A stretch of DNA of 20,016 bases from Oscillospiraceae bacterium (GTDB lineage: Bacteria; Bacillota_A; Clostridia; Oscillospirales; Oscillospiraceae), in NCBI GenBank assembly GCA_021771675.1, contig JAETOP010000069.1:1-20016 (forward strand), in the 5' to 3' direction. The notes under the pieces are model-generated. The model made no database searches, had not been told where the DNA came from, and saw only the letters and a list, made by a program, of their open reading frames with translations. Position numbers and translations under genes: made by a program. Shown piece by piece: positions 1-6,663 of the stretch. Every line of letters begins with the position of its first letter. Position 1 is the first letter of the stretch.

Positions 1-260
1 CTACTGTAGGGGAGGCTATTAGCCTCCCGCGCAGAACAATCCCCAAAAGCGGCACCAAGTCAGGCAAATCCGTATCATTTTCCATTTGCCGGCTCCATTC
101 ACCGGAACACTCAAAAGCCGTTACGAAAGCGGGAGGCTAATAGCCTCCCCTACGGGATGTCTTAAGTTGACGACATTGCCCTTTACACAAGGCTGGCTGA
201 CTTCTGGAACCGATACTTTCCACCATTCAACGGAACACGCAAAAGCCGTTACTGGGCGGG
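1..260. repeat. Partial copy (A) of a modular palindromic intergenic repeat
   Basis: Two copies of a 19-bp near-palindrome (GGGAGGCTA-N-TAGCCTCCC) lie in opposite orientation at 10-28 and 131-149, each with a GTAGGGG flank on one side and GCGGG on the other. A second module, CCATTCA(A/C)CGGAACAC followed by CAAAAGCCGTTAC, occurs at 95-124 and 223-252. The stretch 178-193 is the reverse complement of the CCTTGTGTAAAGGG module seen at 5219-5232. The order of modules in 178-260 matches the left arm of the large element at 5098-5531 read in reverse. I see no gene in 1-248. The copy may continue beyond the window edge. Function is unknown; it resembles a non-autonomous mobile or REP-like repeat. 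Confidence 0.8.
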
Positions 261-1091
261 ATTGTCATTTTTCTTCATATTCATCAGCAGCCGGTTCAGT
301 GCGCCGCCAAAGAAAATGATTTCCAGGCAGCAGTAAAGCCAAAGCATACTGATGGCAATGGCATACACCGAGCCGTAGATATTGGCATAGCTGGGGAAAT
401 TTGTGACATAGATGGAATAGAGGTTGGAAAACACCATCCAGCCGATGCTGGACAGCAGTCCCCCGGGCAGGCTCTCCCAGAAGCGGTTTCGCCGGTTGGG
501 CAGCACCATGAAGATCAGGGTAAAGAGCAATGTCTGGAGCACCAGCAGGAACAGAAAGCGCAGGTCAAGAATATTCATCAGCATCCGCATGGCTGGGTGG
601 TCGATGCTGCCCAAGAAGGAAATGATGGCATTGCCGAACACATGAAGCACCAGCGTCAGCAGAATCACCACCTCAAAAGCGAAGGTGTAGAGCACACTGA
701 TGGCACGGGTGTACAGATACCCCCGGTCCTCGGAGACGCCATAGATGGTGTTCAGGCCGGTGAGCAGGCCATAAATTCCCCGGCTGGAGGACCACAGGGC
801 AGTCAGGGCGCTGAATCCCGCCACCGCTCCGGAGGCATTGCCATAAATGCTGTAGATCAGCTCCCGGGCCCCCTCCCGCATGGCCTGGGGCAGCAGGGAG
901 TCCATCATTTCCAGCAGGTTTTCCACGTGCAGCCCGGTGAAGCGCAGAGCGCTGAGCACCAGCAGCAGAGCGGGGAACACGGACAGCACAATAAAATAGC
1001 CGGTGTTGGCCGCCAGCTGGGGGATGTGTACCGAAGAGAGCCAGCGGATGGCTTCCTCCAATTGCCGGAATAGTCTGGACTGTTTTTTCAC
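249..1091 (-). CDS. YihY/BrkB family integral membrane protein
   Basis: A multi-pass inner-membrane protein of the YihY/virulence factor BrkB family. The family was once called RNase BN, but it is a membrane protein of unclear function, possibly transport. About six hydrophobic segments are visible, with the family-typical region around LWSSSRGIYGLLTGLNTIYG and a C-terminal LWLYCCLEIIFFGGALN segment. I chose the GTG start at 1091 because an AAGGAGG ribosome binding site lies six bases upstream (1098-1104), giving 280 residues. An ATG at 1160 would add 23 Arg/Pro-rich residues but has no well-spaced site. The gene follows the terminator of the upstream operon and is probably its own unit, although I see no clear promoter. 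Its last codons (Pro-Ala-Gln-stop) fall inside the repeat module at 223-260, so the native C-terminus was probably replaced. Confidence 0.88.
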   Translation of the reverse strand: MKKQSRLFRQLEEAIRWLSSVHIPQLAANTGYFIVLSVFPALLLVLSALRFTGLHVENLLEMMDSLLPQAMREGARELIYSIYGNASGAVAGFSALTALWSSSRGIYGLLTGLNTIYGVSEDRGYLYTRAISVLYTFAFEVVILLTLVLHVFGNAIISFLGSIDHPAMRMLMNILDLRFLFLLVLQTLLFTLIFMVLPNRRNRFWESLPGGLLSSIGWMVFSNLYSIYVTNFPSYANIYGSVYAIAISMLWLYCCLEIIFFGGALNRLLMNMKKNDNPAQ

Positions 1092-1213
1092 AGAATGCCT
1101 CCTTCCTGCGGGCAGGGCGGGCAATGCCCGCTGATAATTCGCTCGAAGCTGGTCTGTCATCCTTTTCGCCCTGACCCGCCCGGTAACAATTGCACATCAT
1201 CCAAGCACGAATT

Positions 1214-1249
1214 AAAAAGGCCCGCTGACGGTATGTGCAGCGGGCTTTT
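1214..1249 (-). terminator. Rho-independent terminator of the gpmI-asp23-fakA operon
   Basis: A perfect 8-bp stem (1220-1227 with 1238-1245, GCCCGCTG/CAGCGGGC) is followed on the minus strand by CTTTTTAA. A TTTT run at 1246-1249 means it could also work in the plus direction. It lies about 60 bases after the fakA stop codon. Confidence 0.88.
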
Positions 1250-1251
1250 CC

Positions 1252-1295
1252 GGAAGGCTCTGGCAAAAGCCCAAGGGCCTTCATCAGAGCCTTCC
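1252..1295 (-). other. Long hairpin just ahead of the operon terminator
   Basis: A perfect 11-bp inverted repeat (GGAAGGCTCTG at 1252-1262, CAGAGCCTTCC at 1285-1295) encloses a smaller GCCC/GGGC hairpin. It sits between the fakA stop codon and the U-tract terminator, forming a tandem 3'-end structure. It could protect the mRNA end or act as a second terminator; there is no U-tract directly after it. Confidence 0.6.
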
Positions 1296-1305
1296 CAAAT
1301 ACAGT

Positions 1306-2937
1306 TTATTCAGCGGAGATCAGGTAATAGTACACCGGCTGACCGCCGTTAATCAGGCTGATTTCAGCCTCGGGGCAGATGTCGGCAAACAGGTCCGCCG
1401 CCTTCTGGGCGTGCTTTTCCTTGATGTCGCAGCCATAGTAGATGGTGATATACTCCTTGCCCTCGTCCCGGATTTTCTCGGCCAGGCTCTTCAGCAGCAC
1501 CTTGATGTCCTGGCTGGTGCCGAAGAGGGAGCTGCCGAACATGGCCAGGTAGTCGCCCTGGTGGATGTCATAGCCGTCGAAGTCGGAGTTCCGGGCGGCA
1601 TAGGTGATCTGCATGGTTTCCACCGTGTCCAGGGCCTCTGTCATGGCCTGGGTGTTCTCCTCCACCGTTCCCTCGGGATTGAAGCTCAGCATGGCAGTCA
1701 CGCCCTGGGGCACCGTCTTGCTGGAAATCACCACCACATCCTTGGGGGTCAGACCATCCACCTGCTGAGCCGCCATGATGATGTTCTTGTTGTTGGGCAG
1801 CACAAACACCGTCTGGGCGGGAACCCGGTTCACCGCCTCCAGAATGTCCTCGGTGCTGGGGTTCATGGTCTGGCCGCCGGAGATGATGGCGTCCACCCCC
1901 AGGTTGGTGAACACGTCCGCCAGTCCGTCACCGGCGCAGACGGACACCACCCCGATGGGCTTCTCCGGCTCGGCGATCCTGGGAGCCAGCTCCTTTTCGC
2001 TCATCACCTTTTCGGTGTGCTGCAAACGCATGTTCTCCACCTTCACGGTGACAAAGGAGCCGTATTCGATAGCCTCGTGGAGGGCCCGGCCGGGATCGTT
2101 GGTGTGGACATGGACTTTAATAATCTCCTCGTCGTCCACCAGCACCAGACTGTCTCCAATGCTGCTCAGGAAGGAGCGCAGCTTCTCCGGGTCGTTCTGA
2201 TTCTCCCGGGAGATGATGAACTCAGTGCAGTAGGTAAAGGTGATGTCCTCGGTATTAAAGTCGGAGAAATCCGCCTGCTCTTTGGTCTGACCGCTCTGAC
2301 TGGCCTCAGGAGCCACAATATCCTCCCCCCGCAGGGCGCAGAGCATGGCCTCCAGGGCGAAGACCCAGCCCTTGCCGCCGGCATCCACCACTCCCGCCTT
2401 TTTCAGCACGGGATTCTGGTTCACGGTGTTGGCCAGAGCGGTCCTGGCCTCCTCAATGGCGGCCTCCTGGACGAACTCGATGTGGTTATTCTCCTGGGAG
2501 GCGTCGTATGCCTTGGCCGCAGCCAGACGGGCCACGGTGAGGATGGTTCCCTCGGCGGGCTTCATCACAGCCTTGTAGGCCGCATCCACGCCGCTTTGCA
2601 GGGCCTGGGCCCACAGCACGCCATCGGCCGCCTGGGCCCCTTTCAAGGCCTTGGAAATGCCCCGGAACAGCAGCGACAGAATCACGCCGGAGTTGCCTCT
2701 GGCGCCCCGCAGCATGGCGGAGGCCGCCACCTTGGAGGCGGCGTAGAGATCCGGATCCTCGGAAGAGCGCAAATCCGAGGCGGCGGAGTTGATGGTCATG
2801 GACATATTGGTGCCGGTATCACCGTCGGGAACCGGGAATACGTTCAGCTCGTTCAGGGCCTGCTTGTGAATCTCGATGGAAGCGGCCGCACTGATAATCA
2901 TTCGGCGGAGGTCGGCTCCGTTAATGGTCTGCCTCAA
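1306..2937 (-). CDS. fakA: DAK2 domain-containing, FakA-like fatty acid kinase catalytic subunit
   Basis: 543 residues, the usual length for YloV/FakA. The N-terminal DhaL/DAK2 ATP-binding domain carries PVPDGDTGTNM at about residues 35-45, whose Asp residues bind Mg-ATP in the family, and RGARGNSG near residue 77. A middle region follows with TYCTEFII and VHVHTNDPGRALHEA. The C-terminal part is of the FakA-C type. FakA phosphorylates exogenous fatty acids held by a FakB (DegV-like) partner, feeding acyl-phosphate into phospholipid synthesis; no FakB gene is in this window. The start is TTG at 2937, with GGAGG about nine bases upstream; INGADLRRMI matches the usual family N-terminus. It follows the Asp23 gene by 19 bases, an order that mirrors the yloU-yloV pair of Bacillus. 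The exact substrate is inferred from the family. Confidence 0.9.
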   Translation of the reverse strand: MRQTINGADLRRMIISAAASIEIHKQALNELNVFPVPDGDTGTNMSMTINSAASDLRSSEDPDLYAASKVAASAMLRGARGNSGVILSLLFRGISKALKGAQAADGVLWAQALQSGVDAAYKAVMKPAEGTILTVARLAAAKAYDASQENNHIEFVQEAAIEEARTALANTVNQNPVLKKAGVVDAGGKGWVFALEAMLCALRGEDIVAPEASQSGQTKEQADFSDFNTEDITFTYCTEFIISRENQNDPEKLRSFLSSIGDSLVLVDDEEIIKVHVHTNDPGRALHEAIEYGSFVTVKVENMRLQHTEKVMSEKELAPRIAEPEKPIGVVSVCAGDGLADVFTNLGVDAIISGGQTMNPSTEDILEAVNRVPAQTVFVLPNNKNIIMAAQQVDGLTPKDVVVISSKTVPQGVTAMLSFNPEGTVEENTQAMTEALDTVETMQITYAARNSDFDGYDIHQGDYLAMFGSSLFGTSQDIKVLLKSLAEKIRDEGKEYITIYYGCDIKEKHAQKAADLFADICPEAEISLINGGQPVYYYLISAE

Positions 2938-2956
2938 TTATTCTCTCCTCCGTTTC

Positions 2957-3310
2957 TCAGTCGATCATCATGGAATCAACATACACATTGACAGAGCGCA
3001 CCTGAGTACCGGTGCACTTGGCCACCACATAGCGAACCTCGGAGATGATGGAAGCGCCCACGGCGGACAGATTCACGCCCCCATCCACCACAATATGCAG
3101 GTCGATGGAGATGGTCTTGTCCTCGTTGAAGGTGACCAGCACGCCCTTGCCCACGGACTCCTTGCGCAACAGGTGATACAGGCCGTCCCGCATGGAGCGG
3201 GCAGCCATGCCCTTTACGCCAAAGCAGTTGGCAGCGGCGGTGCCCACGATGTCGGTATAGACAATGTCGGTGACGGTGATGCTGCCGCTTTCGTTTTCAT
3301 GTCGGATCAT
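2957..3310 (-). CDS. Asp23/Gls24 family envelope stress response protein
   Basis: 117 residues, typical of the short YloU-type members of the Asp23/Gls24 (DUF322) family. Visible family features are GSITVTDIVYTDIVGTAA at the N-terminus, a central DLHIVVDGGVNLSAVG strand region, and VRSVNVYVDSMMID at the end. Members are small cytoplasmic proteins; some associate with the membrane through partner proteins and are linked to cell-envelope stress. AAGGAGG lies eight bases before the ATG. The gene sits 37 bases after gpmI and 19 bases before fakA, so it is co-transcribed. Pairing with fakA is a recurrent Firmicutes arrangement and suggests a joint role in membrane homeostasis, but the mechanism is not known. 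Confidence 0.9.
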   Translation of the reverse strand: MIRHENESGSITVTDIVYTDIVGTAAANCFGVKGMAARSMRDGLYHLLRKESVGKGVLVTFNEDKTISIDLHIVVDGGVNLSAVGASIISEVRYVVAKCTGTQVRSVNVYVDSMMID

Positions 3311-3347
3311 GGATGAATCCTCCTTGTTCTTAGAAATAGGGATGCCA

Positions 3348-4910
3348 TCAGACCATGCTCTGCTCCCAGCATTCGGGAACGGACAGGCCCATCATCTTCA
3401 CCACGGTGGGAGCCACGTTGGCCAGGCCGAAATGGCCCTCCTTGATGACCCAATCGTGATCCTGATCATAGATGATGAAGGGGACGGGATTCAGGGAGTG
3501 GGCGGTGCGGACGGAGGTCTTTCCCTTCTTGGTCTCGGTCATCTGGTCGGCGTTGCCGTGGTCGGCGGTGATGAGCACGGTGTAGCCGTACTCATCGGCG
3601 GCATCCAGAATCTTCTTCAAACCGGCGTCCACACACTCCATGGCATAGACAACCGCCTCCATCACGCCGGTGTGGCCCACCATGTCGCCGTTGGGGTAGT
3701 TGCAGCGCAGGAACTGGAACTTGTGGGAAGCCATGTTCTCCACCATTTTCTCGGTGATCTCTTTGGACTTCATGGCGGGAGCCTGCTCGAAGGGAATCAC
3801 ATCGGAGGGAATCTCCTCGTAGACCTCCAGGTTCTCGTCCACCTTGCCGGAGCGGTTGCCGTTCCAGAAATAGGTGACGTGGCCGTACTTCTGAGTCTCG
3901 GACAGGGCATACTCGTGGACGCCTGCCTGGCACAGCCGCTCGGTGAGGGTGTTCTTGATGACGGGGGGCTGAACCAGATAGTGCTCGGGAATTTTCAGGT
4001 CGCCGTCGTATTGCAGCATCCCGGCGAACTGGACGCCGGTGTAGTCTCCCCGGTCGAACTTGTCAAAATCCTTCCGGTCAAAGGCCAGGGAAATCTCCTG
4101 GGCCCGGTCGCCCCGGAAGTTGAAGAGGATCACGCTGTCCCCGTTGGCGATCTTCGCCACGGGCTGGCCATTGCGGGCTACCACAAAGGCGGGCAGGTCC
4201 TGGTCAATGCAGCCGGTCTCCGCCCGGTAGGTCTCGATGGCCTCTTTTGCAGAGGCGAACATCCGGCCCTGGCCCTGAACATGGGTGCGCCAGCCCTTTT
4301 CCACCATGCCCCAGTTTGCCTCGTACCGGTCCATGGTGATCTGCATCCGGCCGCCGCCGGAGGCGATGGCGTAATCCGCTCCATCGGCGGAGAGTTCTGC
4401 CAGGACATCCTCCAGCTGGGCCACATACTCCAGAGCGGAGGTGGCGGGCACGTCACGGCCGTCCAGCAGGATGTGGCAGTAGGCCCTCTTCACGCCCTGG
4501 GCCTTGGCGGCCTTCAGCAGGGCAATCAGGTGGGAGATGTTGGAGTGGACGTTGCCGTCGGACAGCAGGCCCAAAAAGTGCATGGCCCTGCCGGACTTGG
4601 CGTTCTCCACCAGGTTCTTCCAGGTTTCGGAGGCAAAGAGCACACCGTTTTCGATGCTCTCGCCCACCAGCTTGGCGCCCTGGGAATAGACCTGGCCGCA
4701 GCCCAGCGCATTGTGGCCCACCTCGGAGTTGCCCATGTCCTCATCGCTGGGCAGACCCACGGCGGTGCCATGGGCTTTCAGCCAGGTGTGGGGGCAGGTG
4801 GCAAGCAGATGATCCAGCGTGGGGGTCTTGGCCACGGCCACAGCATCGCCGCTGCCGCCATCGCCCTTGCCGACGCCGTCCATAATCACAAGTACAATGG
4901 GTTTTTCCAT
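3348..4910 (-). CDS. gpmI: 2,3-bisphosphoglycerate-independent phosphoglycerate mutase
   Basis: 520 residues, matching the cofactor-independent enzyme that interconverts 3- and 2-phosphoglycerate in glycolysis, using two Mn ions and a phosphoserine intermediate. Alkaline-phosphatase-fold landmarks are present: IMDGVG at the N-terminus (metal-binding Asp), GNSEVGH with the likely catalytic Ser62, HILLDGRDVPATSA, FNFRGDRAQE, PNGDMVGHTG and TADHGNADQM, then HSLNPVPFI. The start is the ATG at 4910 with GGAGG eight bases upstream; a TTG five codons earlier overlaps that site and is unlikely. The N-terminal DGVGKGDGGSGD differs from the common DGWG form, so this may belong to a divergent clostridial clade. 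It heads the operon with asp23 and fakA, which is unusual company for a glycolytic gene. Confidence 0.95.
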   Translation of the reverse strand: MEKPIVLVIMDGVGKGDGGSGDAVAVAKTPTLDHLLATCPHTWLKAHGTAVGLPSDEDMGNSEVGHNALGCGQVYSQGAKLVGESIENGVLFASETWKNLVENAKSGRAMHFLGLLSDGNVHSNISHLIALLKAAKAQGVKRAYCHILLDGRDVPATSALEYVAQLEDVLAELSADGADYAIASGGGRMQITMDRYEANWGMVEKGWRTHVQGQGRMFASAKEAIETYRAETGCIDQDLPAFVVARNGQPVAKIANGDSVILFNFRGDRAQEISLAFDRKDFDKFDRGDYTGVQFAGMLQYDGDLKIPEHYLVQPPVIKNTLTERLCQAGVHEYALSETQKYGHVTYFWNGNRSGKVDENLEVYEEIPSDVIPFEQAPAMKSKEITEKMVENMASHKFQFLRCNYPNGDMVGHTGVMEAVVYAMECVDAGLKKILDAADEYGYTVLITADHGNADQMTETKKGKTSVRTAHSLNPVPFIIYDQDHDWVIKEGHFGLANVAPTVVKMMGLSVPECWEQSMV

Positions 4911-4966
4911 TATTATAACCTCCAAAACGAAAATATCGCAAAAATAAGCGTAAAGATACTTCTAAC

Positions 4967-4995
4967 ATTTTACATCATTTTCTTCAAACTTACAA
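4967..4995 (-). promoter_or_regulatory. Probable sigma-A promoter of the gpmI operon
   Basis: On the minus strand TTGTAA (4990-4995) is followed by exactly 17 bases and TAAAAT (4967-4972), about 57 bases before the gpmI ATG. The region is much richer in A+T than its surroundings. Spacing and match are good, but no transcript data are available. Confidence 0.6.
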
Positions 4996-5097
4996 CCATT
5001 ATTTTGAATGGGCCCCATTTTTTCCGTTCCACACAAAAATACTTCCGGAAAGCCGCAAAAACGGGTGATTATTTCCGCCGCTGGGGGAGAAAGATAA
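4996..5097. other. Gene-free spacer between gpmI promoter and foldback repeat
   Basis: Roughly 100 bases upstream of the gpmI promoter. Apart from a short TTCCGGAA palindrome near 5043-5050 I see no gene, operator or RNA structure here. Together with the repeat that follows it makes up the 684-base gap between gpmI and the LRR gene. Confidence 0.6.
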
Positions 5098-5531
5098 TTA
5101 GGAATGAGGAGTTAGGAATTTAACGTGACACCCGTAGGGGAGGATATTATCCTCCCGCCAAGTAATGGGTTTTGAGTATTCCGTTGAATGGAACCAGGTG
5201 CCGGTTTCAGAGCAAAGGCCTTGTGTAAAGGGAGCTGTCACGCGAACAGCGTGACTAAGGGATTGGGCGGCAGGCACCAAAATGATTACACAGCCCAATG
5301 CGGGGAGGCTTTGGCCCCAATGTTTTGGTCTGACCACTTCGCCCAACATATCTATCCCATCACTGCCTGCTGCCCAATCCCCCCTTCCCCCCTTACACAG
5401 GGGGCATGACTCAAAAGCCGGAACATAGTGCCATTCACCGGAACACTCAAAAAACATTGCTTGGCGGGAGGCTAATAGCCTCCCCTACGGGCATCCCGTT
5501 AAATTTCTCATTCCTAACTCCTAATTCCTAA
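5098..5531. repeat. Foldback (MITE-like) element, best-preserved copy (B)
   Basis: The first and last ~100 bases are imperfect inverted repeats of each other. Reading inward from both ends the modules are: three tandem TTAGGAR-type heptads (5098-5118 and, inverted, 5511-5531); a GGGAGG...CCTCCC palindrome (5138-5156 and 5466-5484); the CCGTTGAATGG/CCATTCACCGG module (5162-5191 and 5431-5460); and a GTGTAAAGGG module with an internal GTCACGC/GCGTGAC hairpin (from 5223, counterpart at 5371-5399). Pairing continues to the centre (ACCAAAA 5276-5282 with TTTTGGT 5323-5329). No transposase or convincing ORF lies inside. The whole could extrude as one cruciform or, if transcribed, fold as one long RNA hairpin. 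I could not identify a target-site duplication. Confidence 0.85.
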
Positions 5532-5550
5532 TTTCCTCCCGGCTTATGTC

Positions 5551-5585
5551 AAAAAGCACCGGCTCCTGTGGGAAACCGGTGCTTT
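5551..5585 (-). terminator. Rho-independent terminator of the LRR protein gene
   Basis: A perfect 10-bp stem AAAGCACCGG/CCGGTGCTTT (5553-5562 with 5576-5585) is followed on the minus strand by a T-run at 5551-5555. It starts ten bases after the LRR gene stop codon and lies directly beside the foldback repeat, so it closes this transcription unit. Confidence 0.92.
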
Positions 5586-5594
5586 GGGGAATAT

Positions 5595-6566
5595 TTATCT
5601 GCGGTATTTGCGTTTCTTCCGCCGTTTGCCCTGTCCGGCAGCCCGGAACAGCAGGGCGGTGGTGGCCAAAATGGTCAGGACAATTATCACAATCAGCAAT
5701 CCAAAGATGCTGCTGCCATCCGTGGCGGAACCGGGCTGGTAGGGCTCCGGCTGGGCGGCCTGATTGCCCAGGACAATGGTAGGCTGGGTGGACTGGGTAG
5801 CCGGGGGCAGGGTCTGCACCGGCAGGGTGGGCACGGTGGTGGGCTCTGTGTACACGGGAATTGTGGTCGCAGGCTCGGTGTAAGTGGGAACCGTAGCGTT
5901 GGTGGGCTCCGTGACCCAGAAGGTCTCCTGGGTTGTCTCCGGCACGGTAACGGGCTGGGTGGCCTGGGTGGGCACATAGGGGTCGGTTCCGTCAGAGGAG
6001 CGGAACTCAATCCGGTTGTGGAAGGCGGTTTCCAGCTGCTCGATCAGGGACACCGACCAGGGGTTGGAGGCGGAATAGTAGATGGTGGCATAGGTATCCC
6101 ACAGGCAGTTTTCGTCAAACCGGGGGAAGCCGCCGCTGCAATGGATTTCCTTTAAATTGGTGCAGGAGCGGAAGCTGTTCTCTCCGAATTTCTTAAAGGT
6201 GGCAGGCAGAGTAATGGAACTCAGGCTGTCACAGCCGGAAAAGGCGTCCTTTCCAATGGAAACCAGGCTGTTTCCAAACTCCACAGTGGTGAGGGAATCA
6301 TAGTTCTGGAAGGCATAGGCCCCCACATAGGTAATCCCGTCGGAGAGCACCACCCGGGTGATGCTGTACTGGCTTCCCATCCAGGGGGCGCCGGTGGAAA
6401 AGTCGTACATCTCACCGGTGCCGGTGATGTACAGCGTGGAGCCGTCCAGGCTCCAGCTCAGACTGTCGCCGCAGGTGGCCCCGCTCCCCTCAAAGGCAAT
6501 GTCCTGGGCGCCGGCGGTGCCGGTCAGCAGCAGGAGGCAAAGCAGAAACATTACTAATTTTTTCAT
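5595..6566 (-). CDS. BspA-like leucine-rich-repeat surface protein with Pro/Thr stalk and C-terminal anchor
   Basis: 323 residues. A signal peptide (about 1-20, ending TAGA) precedes a short domain with SWSLDGSTLYITGTGEM, typical of clostridial LRR_5 proteins. BspA-type repeats follow at about residues 66-150 (for example YVGAYAFQNYDSLTTVEFG and SIGKDAFSGCDSLSSITLP). A Pro/Thr/Val-rich stalk spans about 195-280, then a single membrane segment at about 286-308 and a strongly basic tail (KRRKKRKYRR). There is no LPXTG sorting motif, so the protein is probably held by the C-terminal helix with its repeats outside the cell. AAAGGA lies eight bases before the ATG. BspA-like repeats are often involved in binding or adhesion; the ligand here is unknown. 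It lies next to an ECF sigma locus but has its own terminator and a likely own promoter. Confidence 0.85.
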   Translation of the reverse strand: MKKLVMFLLCLLLLTGTAGAQDIAFEGSGATCGDSLSWSLDGSTLYITGTGEMYDFSTGAPWMGSQYSITRVVLSDGITYVGAYAFQNYDSLTTVEFGNSLVSIGKDAFSGCDSLSSITLPATFKKFGENSFRSCTNLKEIHCSGGFPRFDENCLWDTYATIYYSASNPWSVSLIEQLETAFHNRIEFRSSDGTDPYVPTQATQPVTVPETTQETFWVTEPTNATVPTYTEPATTIPVYTEPTTVPTLPVQTLPPATQSTQPTIVLGNQAAQPEPYQPGSATDGSSIFGLLIVIIVLTILATTALLFRAAGQGKRRKKRKYRR

Positions 6567-6593
6567 TGCCGCAAATCCTTTCTATGTTTTGCG

Positions 6594-6606
6594 GTGATTA
6601 TATCAC
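6594..6606 (-). promoter_or_regulatory. Probable -10 box of the LRR gene inside an operator-like palindrome
   Basis: The minus strand has a perfect TATAAT (6597-6602), 30 bases before the LRR start codon. It is embedded in a palindrome GTGAT-TAT-ATCAC (6594-6606). The sequence 17 bases upstream is a poor -35 match, which suggests activator dependence or another sigma factor. A wider inverted pair TGCCGCA (6567-6573) and TGCGGCA (6611-6617) flanks it. Confidence 0.45.
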
Positions 6607-6663
6607 AGTCTGCGGCATTTGGGGAGTGGGCTAAGCAAAATTTAAGATTTGTTCAGAGTTTCC

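Noticed and set aside
1..260. CRISPR array suggested by repeated short motifs
   Set aside because: The repeats are inverted, differ in spacing and number only two per module; there are no regular spacers and no cas genes.
1411..2991. A 526-codon plus-strand open frame opposite fakA
   Set aside because: It is the antisense of a well-supported gene; the translation is His/Gly/Val-rich low-complexity sequence without family features, an effect of high-GC codon use on the other strand.
3264..5123. A 619-codon plus-strand open frame opposite gpmI
   Set aside because: Same effect: it mirrors gpmI, has no ribosome binding site and no recognisable domain.
5098..5457. Small open frames inside the foldback repeat as a possible encoded peptide
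   Set aside because: They run across the inverted-repeat modules, lack ribosome binding sites and change frame between copies; no transposase-like feature is present.
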